DNA of 54,450 nt, from contig JAGFNK010000356.1 in the NCBI GenBank assembly GCA_025769875.1, forward strand, positions 1-54,450. The letters run 5' to 3'. The position numbers were made by a program, and so were the translations under genes. The notes beneath the pieces were generated by a model. It searched no databases. It had not been told where the DNA came from and was given only the letters and a program-made list of their open reading frames with translations. Shown piece by piece: positions 1 through 10,222 of the stretch (position 1 is the first letter of the stretch; each line of letters opens with the position of its first letter). The DNA comes from Russula earlei. Lineage: Eukaryota > Basidiomycota > Agaricomycetes > Russulales > Russulaceae.

Positions 1-510
1 AGTGTAAGTAGCCGTATGCGAAAGCGAGACGTCCGTCCAAGAAGTCGTGTACGTAGATAAGCAAAACGAGCCCCTCGTAAGCAGGCGGGGTAAATAGCAG
101 GCAAGGTAAGTAGTTTCCTAAACAACGAGGTGTTAAAATGTATGCGATGCGTCCAAGGGGAAAGTCAGCATCCGGGGCGTATATCCCGACGTTGGAGCAG
201 ATGCCGAAGGGGGTGAGATTGTACTGGGTGGCAAGGGCAGTGTTGGAGGGCTCTACCCGCAAAAGTGTGGACGATGCGTGCACAAAAGGCGGTAGTGAAG
301 GTGTCTGTGAATGCGCGATGAGCTAACTGGTCTGAGGTAGGGAGGCGTCCAAGATAGTCTTGTTGATTCAAGTCGTGAAGGGGACGCCACTGCTCCTGGC
401 AACGATTGGTGGTAGGGAGGATGAAGTACTGGTGCGGATGGAAGCGAAATACTGTGCAGGGGGGACGGTCGAGGAAGCCTTCAGGTAAGGGAGGACGGTC
501 CGCTTGCTGT
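1..510. other. GC-rich segment without a recognised gene
   Basis: This stretch is GC-richer than the elements to its right. It has short open frames on both strands but nothing I recognise. It runs up to the first solo LTR. If that LTR and one copy of its target duplication are ignored, the plus frame opening at 406 stays open into 1345-1614, because the inserted length of 834 bp is a multiple of three. The pre-insertion DNA could therefore have held a short Gly/Arg-rich open frame, which may be chance. Confidence 0.4.
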
Positions 511-1339
511 TGTTATGAACCAAGGCCAAGTCCTGACCGAAGATGTCCTATTTTTACTCAAGAAAAACCTCTCTCACTTTGCATTGCCGACTCCCTTCCA
601 TTTTCTGGGCTATCCCTCCTGCGGTACAAGATATTGCTATTGCAAAGGCACTATAACACGACCAGGCACCAGTTTCCTAATCGGGTAATCATCGCGTGGC
701 AACCACATGGCCACTCAGCCACCATGGACCCGAAACAGCGGCACAAACTCTTAGAAACTGTTGCATAAATCATCTGACATCATCAAGGCTCCAATGACAT
801 CATGGCTGACTGAGCAACTCCACAGTGACCTCATAGGCTCACTAAGCGCTCCACAGTGACATCATAATGATGTCATCGCTCCACAATGATCAGTAATGCG
901 CTCAGTAAGCCTGAAAGTTGACACAAGCAAGTTTATGCCTCTGTAGTCCTATTGGATGGTACCAAAGAGTCTAGAATAGTCCCAGTGCTTTGTAATCGAC
1001 CCTGTACACTGTATATAAGCCCCAATGAAGCATGGCAGTTGTCAGACTGTCCATTTGTGATACTCTCATCCTCCTGGGTACTCCCCCGCGACCGCTCAGT
1101 TTAAAGACTCCCCTCGTCCCCAAGGTACTCTTCTATGACCGCCTTGTTTAAAGCCTCCTTGCTGCACTGGCTTCTAACCTTCGCCTCTGCCTCCAGTTAC
1201 ACGTACCAGTCCCCATCTGGTATATCTTAGTCATTTGGCTCGTCCTCTTGTTCAACGCCGCCTACGCCGCGTACCATCTGTTCCGACCTTTGCCCACCTG
1301 CTCCTGAGTCCACACGGATCAGCAGTACGTGTCTTGACA
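511..1339 (+). mobile_element. Solo LTR, family LTR1 (copy A)
   Basis: This is an 829-bp element that starts TGTTATGAACC and ends in CTTGACA, the TG...CA ends of a long terminal repeat. It is flanked by an exact 5-bp duplication, GCTGT at 506-510 and 1340-1344. A TATA box (TATATAAG, about 1012-1019) lies about 60% of the way in, as expected for an LTR promoter. Three more copies of 828-829 bp lie at 1631-2459, 7513-8340 and 24722-25550. No gag-pol interior adjoins it, so it is a solo LTR left by recombination. Open frames of about 90-120 aa repeated in all copies are part of the LTR and not genes. Confidence 0.93.
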
Positions 1340-1630
1340 GCTGTTGCTCGTTCTGCACTGGAGGGGGAGTGCCAACAGGGACAAAGTTGTCTGGGATAGG
1401 CTGGGCCGTGGTAGAGGACAATGGAGGAGCCGTTGGGGAGTACAAGAGGCTGAGGGGTGAGGATGTGTCGACCGGGGTCGATGTCTTCAGTGAGGATGCG
1501 AAGGGCGGTGCGTGGAGTGGGCTGGAGAGGAGAAGGGAGACGCAGGGAGGTATTGACAAGAGTGGGGGAGTTGGGAGTAGACACTTGAGCGTTGGCTGGT
1601 CAATACAAGGATGATGAGAGACTGTCCAGA
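1340..1630. other. Segment between two inverted LTR1 copies
   Basis: This 291-bp GC-rich spacer lies between LTR1 copy A (plus) and copy B (minus). It continues the sequence interrupted at 510. Both strands have open frames of about 80-110 aa, and none is recognisable. Its right edge at 1630 does not match the sequence beyond copy B. Confidence 0.4.
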
Positions 1631-2459
1631 TGTCAAGACACGTACTGCTGATCACTAAGGACTCAGGAGCAGGTGGGCAGGGGTCGGAACAGATGGTACG
1701 CGGCGTAAACGGCGTTGAACAGGAGGATGAGCCAAACGACTAGAAGATACCAGATGGGGACTGGTACGTGTTGCAGGAGGCAGAGGCGAAGAGTAGAGGC
1801 CAGTGCAGCGAGGGACTTTAAACAAGGCGGTCGTTGAAGAGTACCTTGAAGACGAGGGAAGGCTTTAGACTGAGCAGTCGCAGGGGAGTACCCAGGAAGT
1901 GGAGAGTATCACAAATGGACAGTCTGACGACTGCCATGCTTCATTGGGGCTTATATACAGTGTACAGGGTCGATTACAAAGCACTGGGGCTTATTCTAGA
2001 CTCTTTGGTACCATCCAATAGGACTACAGAGGCATAAACTTGCTTGTGTCAACTTTCAGGCTTACTGAGCGCATTACTGATCATTGTGGAGCGATGACAT
2101 CATTATGATGTCACTGTGGAGCGCTTAGTGAGCCTATGAGGTCACTGTGGAGTCGCTCAGTCAGCCATGATGTCATTGGAGCCTTGATGACATCAGATGA
2201 TTTATGCAACAGTTTCTAAGAGTTTGTGCCATTGTTTCGGGTCCATGGTGGCTGAGTGGCCATGTGGCTGCCACGCGATGATTACCCGATTAGGAAACTG
2301 GTGCCTGGTCGTGTTATAGTGCCTTTGCAATAGCAATATCTTGTACCGCAGGAGGGATAGCCCAGAAAATGGAAGGGAGTCGGCAATGCAAAGTGAGAGA
2401 GGTTTTTCTTGAGTAAAATAGGACAATCTTCGGCCAGGACTTGGCCTTGGTTCGTAACA
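1631..2459 (-). mobile_element. Solo LTR, family LTR1 (copy B), no target duplication
   Basis: This is an 829-bp reverse-oriented copy of LTR1 with the same ends as the others. Its flanks, CCAGA (1626-1630) and GTCTA (2460-2464), do not match, unlike copies A, C and D. On its right it joins a fragment of LTR3. On its left the LTR3 sequence does not resume. The copy therefore sits at a rearrangement or deletion breakpoint, for example an exchange between two LTR1 copies. With copy A it forms an 829-bp inverted repeat with a 291-bp spacer. Confidence 0.88.
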
Positions 2460-2766
2460 GTCTAATAACACGTTGTAGGGCCTTTGATACTAGGTTAGTA
2501 CCTATTGTAGAGTTTCTAGGGTCGTTCCAAAGGGTCCTTAGGAAGGCCCTAATACTGTCCTTTATTGCTAGAAGGGTTGCCTTTAAGTGGGGCTTGCTGT
2601 ATGTCGATTGTGCCGAGAATCGCTCGCGCAACAATGCGCGCGCGATATTGTGGACACCTCTACTCACCCCTTTTGCTCGTGTGAACAGGGTGACACCATA
2701 GAGGCTGGGTTTCCTCCTATAAGGAAGGGTCCTTCAAGGGCCCTCTCCGGGGAATGGTTCATGACA
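2460..2766 (-). mobile_element. LTR3 fragment, reverse orientation
   Basis: These 307 bp are the inverted counterpart of 6908-7214, the first third of the complete LTR3. The terminus TGTCATGAACC on the minus strand ends at 2766. The inner side is cut by LTR1 copy B. Immediately right of 2766 the hAT transposase reading frame begins, so this LTR appears to have landed in that gene. Compared with the copy at 6908, most differences are CpG versus TpG/CpA, and this copy keeps the CpGs. Confidence 0.85.
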
Positions 2767-3356
2767 TTCATGAGATGTCACCAGCATGTTGACAAGATTC
2801 TTGCAGTATGTGTATTTTCCCTTCAATTGTCTCCTACTTACTCTCAATTGTAGGAACACCCTGGTCTTGTACATTTCAGCACTGATGCATGGACTTCTCC
2901 CAATCACCATGCTTTTGTTGCCTGGACGGTGCACCTTCATCATGAGGGACATGTCCTGGTCTTCCTGTTAGATGTCATTGAGGTTCCAGAGGTAAGGTTA
3001 TCATTTGACCCATCTTTGATCTCTTTGCTCATCCTTCACCTCACACAGTCACATTCAGGAAAGACTCTCACAAAAGAATTTCACAAGATGCTTACTGCAC
3101 ATGGACTTGAGAAAAAGGTGTGTTGAATTGCGGTTCTCATAGTTGCAGAATTTCTCACATGCTCATGAGTCATCAGATCCTTGCCTTGAACAGTGACAAT
3201 GCCACATTGAACAATGTGCAGACAACATGCCTCCATGCACTTCCCAACTCCTTTGAACAAGTCAACTGTGTCTGCTGCTTCAATCACACCATCCAGCTCT
3301 CTGCTGAAGGTCTCCTCAAGCCACTCTCTGCTTCTGTTGATAAATACAGTGATACT

Positions 3357-3366
<10 letters not shown>

Positions 3367-3387
<21 letters not shown>

Positions 3388-3394
3388 ATGATGA
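3367..3394 (+). repeat. GAT trinucleotide run inside the hAT gene
   Basis: A tandem (GAT)n tract encodes a run of Asp in the transposase frame. It follows a short GCT repeat and precedes a long acidic segment. Such tracts vary in length between copies. Confidence 0.8.
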
Positions 3395-4239
3395 CCACAA
3401 TGACCACAATGACATTCCCCCTGCTCTCAAAGACATTGAAGGTGAAGAAGATGCAGACAAGGATGAAGAGGGTAATGATGACAATGATGAGGAGGAGGAT
3501 GCTCTCAACACACTGAGTGCCAAGGACAGGGAGGCATTATTGGAGAATACAGTGGCTGTTAGGTCAACTCTGGACAAGGTGCATTGACCACTCTCACTCT
3601 TGTCATCCTTGGTACTGACGTTTTGTATCTTACTAGATTCAAAAACTTGTGTTTGCAGTCATTCATTCTACAACAATCATCCTTCCTGCTTGGCATGAGG
3701 CCTGTATTGCCAAGTCCCTTCATGTTTGGCTTATTCCTTGTGATGTGAAGACTAGATGGAACTCAACATATGACATGATCAAGATGGCTTTGCAATATCA
3801 TTTAGCAGTTGACAACATTACTGCAAACAAGGCCTTGAAGCTACAGAAGTATGAACTGGATGATGATGATTGGGAAATCATCTCAGATCTTGTTCATGTA
3901 TTAAAGGTGTGTTCTGTCTTCTTGGAGCATGCTATCAACTCACAGCACTTGTCCTAAACAGATCTATAAGGATGCTACATTGATTTTTTCTCAAGATAGC
4001 ACTGCCACCATTGCTCACATCATCCCAACTATGGATCACATTGACAAAATCCTCCATGAAGCAGGAACCATGGCCTTTACTCCATCTGTCAAACATGCAC
4101 TGACATCTGCCTGCAACATCCTTGACAAGTATTACTCAAAAACTGACCTTTTGAATGTCTATCAGATTGAAATGGGTACATTCTCAGTCTTCATTCTCTG
4201 GTCCTTCTTCTCACTAGCTTTTTGTCTAGTCCTTCACCC

Positions 4240-4841
4240 TGTTACGGCATCGCAGCCATTGGAGCATTAGCTCAGGGTTCAGTGGAGCCAAGTCCCTGTG
4301 ACTTAGTTCTAGGGTTCAATGGGGCCAGCTCAAAGAGACCGGATCAAGGGTTTAGCATCTCAAAACTGAGTCAGACAATGACTCAATCCACAGACAGAGT
4401 TGATCTTCTGGTTTCACAGAAGAGGAGGATGATGATAAAGAAGCAGAGGGGGAAAAGGAACACAAAGGTTCCTTGTGATGAGCTCAGGTCAAACAGAGTG
4501 TAGGCCAGCACAACACAAGTTGTGATTGAGAGACAATTTACAGGGCAAAAAGGGGATGCGACAGGAAATGGGACAAAGCTAAGCTTGGGGCATTCCCCAG
4601 CTTCTACAGGCACTTAAATACTGAGTGTAGTGAGGCTGTACAGTCTTACATGTGGAACAATAGATAAAAGGTGGGCCAATAGCAAACAGAGATCAATGAT
4701 AAAGTAAAACACAAGGAGTAAAAGTGACAGCTGTCAATCAATATCAAGGGATGAAATGGTAACCAAAGGGATGAGGGTCACAGAAGAGAACAATAACAGA
4801 AAAAGGTTAGTGACGAACCAACAAGGGGGTGAATCATGACA
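4240..4841 (-). mobile_element. Solo LTR, family LTR2 (copy A), inside the hAT gene
   Basis: This 602-bp element runs from TGTTACGG to ATCATGACA on the plus strand. The probable sense is minus, because a TATTTAAG box reads that way (about 4613-4620). It interrupts the hAT coding sequence between the conserved VLHP and the LKLKYF block. The right flank is ACCCC and the left ACCC, which fits a 5-bp duplication that lost one C. A second copy lies at 24463-25902 and itself contains an LTR1. The site where that LTR1 landed, ATTCC at 4592-4596, is intact here. Confidence 0.87.
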
Positions 4842-5529
4842 ACCCCCAACTTAAACTCAAGTACTTTCAGCAACATGGATGGGAGAGGGATTGGATTGAG
4901 ACAGCAGAGGAAATAGTGAGGGACAAGTTTGTGAAGTATGATGCATTGGATGTGAAAACAGCTGTGGTGCATGCTTTTGGCTTGGTCTTGTAATGATGTT
5001 TATATGCTACTTGAAGGCAACTTCATCACCTAGCAAGAATGAAACTATTGACTTACTTGATATCCCCATGGATGGCATCGAAGAGCCTCATGAACTCAAT
5101 GAGCACCTCTCAAAGCCTGTGGAGAAGGTCTGGGACCCTGTTGCCTGGTGGTGGGACCACCATACCACCTATCCAAAGTTATTGAAGATGGCATTCAATT
5201 ATCTTAGCATTCCTCATCAGTATCTGGTCCTTTGCTATATGTAATGATTTGACCTATTAACCTTTCAGCCACTTTGACTGCTGTGGAATGTGTTTTCTCA
5301 CAGGGCCAACACCTATTGCACTTCAGACACAATCGACTATCTGGGGGATCAATCCACACCTTGTTGTGCTTTGGTGACTGGAGCAGGAAGGATTTGGTTA
5401 CTACTCATGATGTCATTGAAGCTATTTGGTACAGCAACAGAAAGCAGAAGCAGGGCTTAAGTGAGGAGGAGCCAGAAGTTCTCAATGACTGAATACTAAC
5501 TACCATCTCAAATGTAACAAGTTTTAGCC

Positions 5530-6540
5530 TCATGTCTCAAATACAGCTCCATGTGTTCCTCTTGATGAGTCTTCCCTTTCTCCCTCATCACTGCCAGCTC
5601 TCACCTTCAGCCCTGCATTGCCCACCATCAGCTCCACATCTCCCACTCCCATTCCCATCATCCCTGCCATCCCTGCATGTCCAGTGTCACCCATCATCAC
5701 CACATTTGCCCAAGCTCCAGCCCTGCCTGCCTTTCCCACAGTCCCTCCTCCTCCTTCCATTATTATTCCAGCCATGCCCACTGTCATCTCTGCTCTGCAT
5801 CTCACCATCTCCCTTAAAGTCATGTCTGCTGTATCACCAGCATCACCACCCACCACTGCCGCCTCTACATCTCCCATTTCTGGCCCAGTCATGCCAGCTG
5901 CTGCCACTGCCCTAACATCTCCTGTTTCACATCCAGTCCCATCCATCTCACCAGTCCAGTCAGCTCAAGTTATCTCAGTTCCAGCAGTGCCCACCACCAC
6001 CCCAGTCTCAGTCTTGCAACCACCGTCTCAATGCCCTCTGCACCTCTCAGCCCCATCCTGCCTTTGCTTACATCACCATCCTTTGCCTTGCCACCTGCTG
6101 TCTTGCCTTTGGCCCTCCTTCTCAAGTCCTCACCATCTATGTCTCTGTCTATGAACTCACTCTTGCCACCTATGCCTCCACCTCCTGACCACACTGCCCT
6201 CTCACTTCCATCTCTGGCTGTCATGCTGCCTTGCACAGCCAAAAAGAACACACAGATAACTGGAAACTGAAGAGCATGCTGCCACCTCAGAGAAACAGAG
6301 GCCACAACACTGCCCTGCAGAAAGATCAGACTCCACCACCATGATGTTGCCACAGGAGAAGCCATCAATGCAAGCACCATGCTGCACCGCACCTCCCCTT
6401 CTGTCACATCCCTGCCCACATGAACACCCTCATCCATGCATGCTGCCACCACCTGCAGTGGCAAAGACCTTGTCACCATGCCCACAAGACAACAGCACAA
6501 GCAACATGCAAGTCACACCCCTTGTAGTTGTAGCTTGTTC
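5530..6540 (+). repeat. Low-complexity Ser/Pro/Ala-coding segment, repeated at 22740-23580
   Basis: A CpG-poor, C-rich stretch follows the hAT gene. Its open frames are almost all Pro, Ser, Ala, Thr and Leu. The part at about 6330-6520 is clearly similar, in reverse orientation, to about 22990-23180; both encode a recognisable LPPPAV...CPQD block. I take it as a piece of a dispersed element. I would not annotate the frames here as proteins. Confidence 0.55.
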
Positions 6541-6907
6541 ACTGTGGACTGTATTGTGTTATGTATGGTACTGTAGTATAACTGTGGTGTATTGAAACCA
6601 TGGTAATATAGTAAATAACACAGTTTAAACCTGTACCCAAGGGTAAGGTGTTAGAACAGGTACAGTATCAGCAGGTACAGGTACAGTATCACACAAAGTC
6701 ACCCATGGTACAACCTGTGTGACACTACTGGTGACCAGTCATGGTCCCAGTTATGTGATGATGACATTGAAAACTGGGACTGGACCCAACCTGAAGGCAC
6801 TAACCCTGACAACACACATCTGGGCTTCCCCACCTGTGTGATTTTTGCACATTGAGCTGTATGTGTTTTTCTCTTTTTGTTTATGTGGTTTTCTTTCATC
6901 TCATTTC
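6541..6907. other. AT-richer non-coding stretch
   Basis: No gene is recognisable. The stretch has short repeats of GGTACAG type around 6650-6700. It ends at the ATTTC duplication (6903-6907) that flanks LTR3. Confidence 0.5.
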
Positions 6908-8701
6908 TGTCATGAACCATTTCCCGGAGACAGCCCTTGAAGGACCCTTCCTTATGAGAGGAAACCCAGCCTCTATGGTGTCACCCTGTTCACATGGACA
7001 AAAGGGGTGAGTAGAGGTGTCCACAATATTGCACGCACATTGTTGCACGAGTGATTCTCAGCACAATTGACATACAGCAAGCCCCACTTAATGGCAACCC
7101 TTTTAGCAATAAAGGACAGTATTAAAGCCTCCCTAAGGACCCTTTAGGATGACTCTAAGCGCCCTACAATAGGCACTAACACAATACTAAAGACCCTACA
7201 ATGCGTTATTAGACTGACTCTAATAACCATAGAATGAACTATAAAATGATACTAAGGACCTTAATAGAAGTATTAGGGTTGACTCTAAGGACCCTAATAG
7301 AACTATATAAGGGGCCTTATAGGCAACTCCATTCCCTGAACCAAACTACAAGTCCTCAAATGACTGGCCCTAAACTAACAGCAAATGAATCAGGTGCTTT
7401 GCACGTGTACTAAGGCAGTGAACACATGGACAGTAAAGGCTCTTACTCATCAATAGAAGCCTTCTTACTCAGCAGCTTACTGAGCATGACTGAGCATGCT
7501 CAGTAAGCATACTGTTACAAACCAAGGCCAGGTCCTGGCCATAGATTGTCCTATTTCACTCAAGAGAGACCTCTCTCACTTTGCATTGCCAACTCCCTTC
7601 CATTTTCTGGGCTATCCCTCCTGCGGTACAAGATATCGCTATTGCAAAGGCACTATAACACAACCAGGCACCCGTTTCCTAATCGGGTAATCATCGCGTG
7701 GCAGCCACATGGCCACCCAGCCACCAAGGACCCAAAACAGCGGCACAAACTCTTAGAAACTGTTGCATAAATCATCTGATGTCATCAAGGCTCCAATGAC
7801 ATCATAGCTGACTGAGCGACTCCACAGTGACCTCATAGGCTCACTAAGCACTCCACAGTGACATCATAATGATGTCATTGCTCCACAATGATCAGTAATG
7901 CGCTCAGTAAGCCTGAAAGTTGACACAAGCAAGTTTATGCCTCTGTAGTCCTATTGGATGGTACCAAAGAGTCTAGAATAGTCCCAGTTCTTTGTAATCA
8001 ACCCTGTACACTGTATATAAGCCCCAATGAAGCATGGCAGTCGTCAGACTGTCCATTTGTGATACTCTCATCTTCCTGGGTACTCCCCTGCAACCGCTCA
8101 GTCTAAAGATTCCCCTTGCCTCCAAGGTACTCTTTAACGACTGCCTTGTTTAAAGCCCCTCACTACACTGGCCTCCAGCCTTCGCCTCTGTCTCTTGCAA
8201 CACCTACCAGTCCCCATCTGGTACCTCCTCATCGTTTGGCTCATCCTCTTGTTCAATGCCGCCTTCACCACGTACCATCTGTTCCGACCCTTGCCCACCT
8301 GCTCCTGAGTCCTTAGTGATCAGCAGTACGTGTCTTGACACATACTCCGACTTCTTACTCATCTGTCTATTGTGCTTGATAACAAGGTTATGACTTGTTC
8401 CCTATTTAGCAGTTCTCTTGTAGTATATAAGCGCTTAATAAAGTAGCGGACAGTCTTCAGACTGTCCATTTGTTTACAGCACTCTCTATCCCTGGGATAC
8501 TCCTTTAAGGGACCATCCCCTTGTGACCAATCTGGCCTTTTCCCTGCATACTTGCTTGACTCTACCAGTAACCACACTGCTTTGGTATTTGGTACTGCTT
8601 TGGACTCTACTCCTCGTGCACACAGTCTTGGACGTCTATCGACTCGTCTTTGAGTTAACCCCTTGCTCTTGAACTGGATAGTTCAACAGTGAGTCCTGAC
8701 A
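6908..8701 (+). mobile_element. Solo LTR, family LTR3, carrying a nested LTR1
   Basis: This LTR starts TGTCATGAACC and ends TCCTGACA. It is flanked by an exact 5-bp duplication, ATTTC at 6903-6907 and 8702-8706. Without the nested LTR1 and its duplication it measures 961 bp. A TATA box (TATATAAG) lies at about 8424-8431. The DNA just after it (GACTGTCCATTTGT, then a CTGGG(A/T)TACTCC block) resembles the same part of LTR1, so LTR1 and LTR3 are related families. Short CTAAGGACC-type repeats recur at 7130-7300. Confidence 0.9.
7513..8340 (+). mobile_element. Solo LTR, family LTR1 (copy C), nested in LTR3
   Basis: This is an 828-bp LTR1 starting TGTTACAAACC and ending CTTGACA, with an exact 5-bp duplication, CATAC at 7508-7512 and 8341-8345. 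It lies inside LTR3 and so is younger than it. Several CpG sites present in copy A read TpG or CpA here, for example around 7998 and 8088-8110. Confidence 0.95.
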
Positions 8702-10012
8702 ATTTCCTTCATAGTATGACCTCTGGCATGGCAGACCTGCCTGCCTGGACCTGTCTCAACTATTGAATATGTTACAGATAAGGTGTGGTTTTCCTGCTAT
8801 TTTTGCATGTTGAAAAGTTTTACATATGCTCAGCCCCTGGTTGCCTCATGTTTATCATGAGGACTAGAAAGTAACCCCCTGAACTTGTATAAGACTGCAT
8901 TTATCAAAGAACAAGCCTTAGGCTTGTTCTTCTGTGAATATGCTGGTGATTTGCCTCTCAACCTTGTGCACTTGCAAGACATCAAGCAACTAGTCTGAAA
9001 CTTCCTGAACTCTTGGTCTTCTTAAATGCAAAGACTTCTACTGTTCTACACCATCTCCCTCCTTCATGGAACATACTTGCTTTGGCCATATCATCTCCAA
9101 AATCCCTGATTTCCATGGGAAGTGACCTTCTCACTTAACTCATATGCACTTGTCTTACACATAAATGAATTTGTCAACAACACCATGCCCAGTTGGTGAC
9201 ACCATGAAGGTTTGAACAATGGATTAAAATCTACTGCATGGACATTATGCAGCAATGCTTTCAGAAGCAATCATATGACAAGATGGGGACTTTGTTGTTA
9301 CAGGAGCAGCAGAAGGGCACTGTCACAGTGATGCAGCACACCTAATTCCCAGGATCAAAGGTGACAGTTAGGATTTGCGGTCAATTTTTATATAGGTATT
9401 TGATGATGATGTTTTCCAGTACATTGCAAAGGTGATGGAACTTCATTCTTCTAGCTGGCACTACCTGTCAAATGTTGGGATTGATAATATAATAAATGGA
9501 ATATTGCTGTGGAAAGACTTGCATATGGCTTTTGGTAAAGGGGCAGTTGCCATCATAAAGGTGTGAAACCTTTGTTAGTTCATGTTTGGGCAAGCTTTAA
9601 CCAATCTTAGACACCAAATTATGGGCTGGATTCCAAACATAAAGAGATTTCAGCAAGGTAGCTCAGGCCCAGATTACATCACTCTTCAGTGGTTTAAGGA
9701 GAAAGTCATAAGCCTACAATATTGGCAGGCCTTCAAGCCCTTCAAACTGAAGGTGAAGAGTGAAGATCTTTCTTCTGGCCTCTTCGAGTATGGTGGCAAA
9801 TGTCAATGCACTCTTCTGACCCTCTACCATCATCATCCTGGGCTATTCTAGTGGTGTTGCTGCATACAAATATGGTGGTATTCTCGAGGTAATGGATCAA
9901 TAACAACAAAACCATTACACCCAGATTTAATCACATCATCATATGACACAAGGAGGGATGAGAGTGATCTTTCGAAAGCGATGGATGAACTCAATATAGC
10001 TTTAATGTTGTG
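8702..10012 (+). other. CpG-poor degenerate region, probably old transposon DNA
   Basis: There is no intact gene. Short open stretches separated by intron-like AG/GT signals occur at about 9400-9850; one reads 89 codons at 9582-9851. I cannot assign them to a family. A perfect hairpin lies at 8907-8931, with arms AAGAACAAGCC and GGCTTGTTCTT around TTA. CpG is nearly absent until about 10015, where composition shifts sharply to that of host genes. I place the right edge of the island there. Confidence 0.5.
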
Positions 10013-10088
10013 TCATGGAATCAAGCCTGAAGAGGCTGCGGAGCGCGGGGAGAAAGAAATAGAGCGGGCACGTAAGGTGGGACACGAC

Positions 10089-10100
10089 CACGTGATCAAG
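10089..10100. promoter_or_regulatory. CACGTGATCAAG motif upstream of the spindle pole gene
   Basis: An E-box palindrome (CACGTG) followed by ATCAAG lies 123-134 bp before the start codon at 10223. The identical 12-mer lies at 47543-47554, about 45 bp before the VPS28 start. A related TCACGTGATGA is at 30918-30928. CACGTG is the core bound by Cbf1-type bHLH factors in fungi. Its use here is inferred. Confidence 0.45.
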
Positions 10101-10222
10101 CGTTGTGGTTCGTTTGACGCGTGACTTTGAAGAGTGCGAGGAGGAGAAACAGATTCATCGCAACTAATCTCGCTGCTCTTGCTGCCAGTCCCTGAACCTT
10201 TGGACATACCTACCCGCTCGCA

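Larger units (their letters stand above)
2767..5492 (+). pseudogene. hAT-family transposase gene, broken by two LTR insertions
   Basis: Exons read in order. A DAWTSPNH core lies near 2893-2916 and a SDNA motif near 3193. A run of nine Asp codons follows at about 3368-3394. Then come a DVKTRWNSTYDM motif near 3747 and, after 5100, the C-terminal hAT dimerisation region (WDPVAWWWDHH, later VECVFSQGQHLL and NRLSGGS). These blocks are typical of Agaricomycete hAT transposases, which cut and paste DNA. Several introns remain readable, for example near 2806-2853, 2991-3051 and 3583-3639. The N-terminus with its expected BED zinc finger is missing, where an LTR3 ends at 2766. A 602-bp LTR2 sits inside the coding sequence at 4240-4841. 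The gene cannot make a functional product. Confidence 0.88.

Noticed and set aside
406..768. Open frame of 120 codons, with near-identical frames at 2202-2471, 7546-7770 and 25293-25616
   Set aside because: All of these lie within copies of the same LTR1; the frame is carried by the repeat and has no domain or codon evidence.
2460..7214. Inverted arms 2460-2766 and 6908-7214 as terminal inverted repeats of the hAT element
   Set aside because: The right arm is part of a 961-bp LTR with its own ATTTC duplication, and the left arm ends with the same LTR terminus inside transposase coding sequence.
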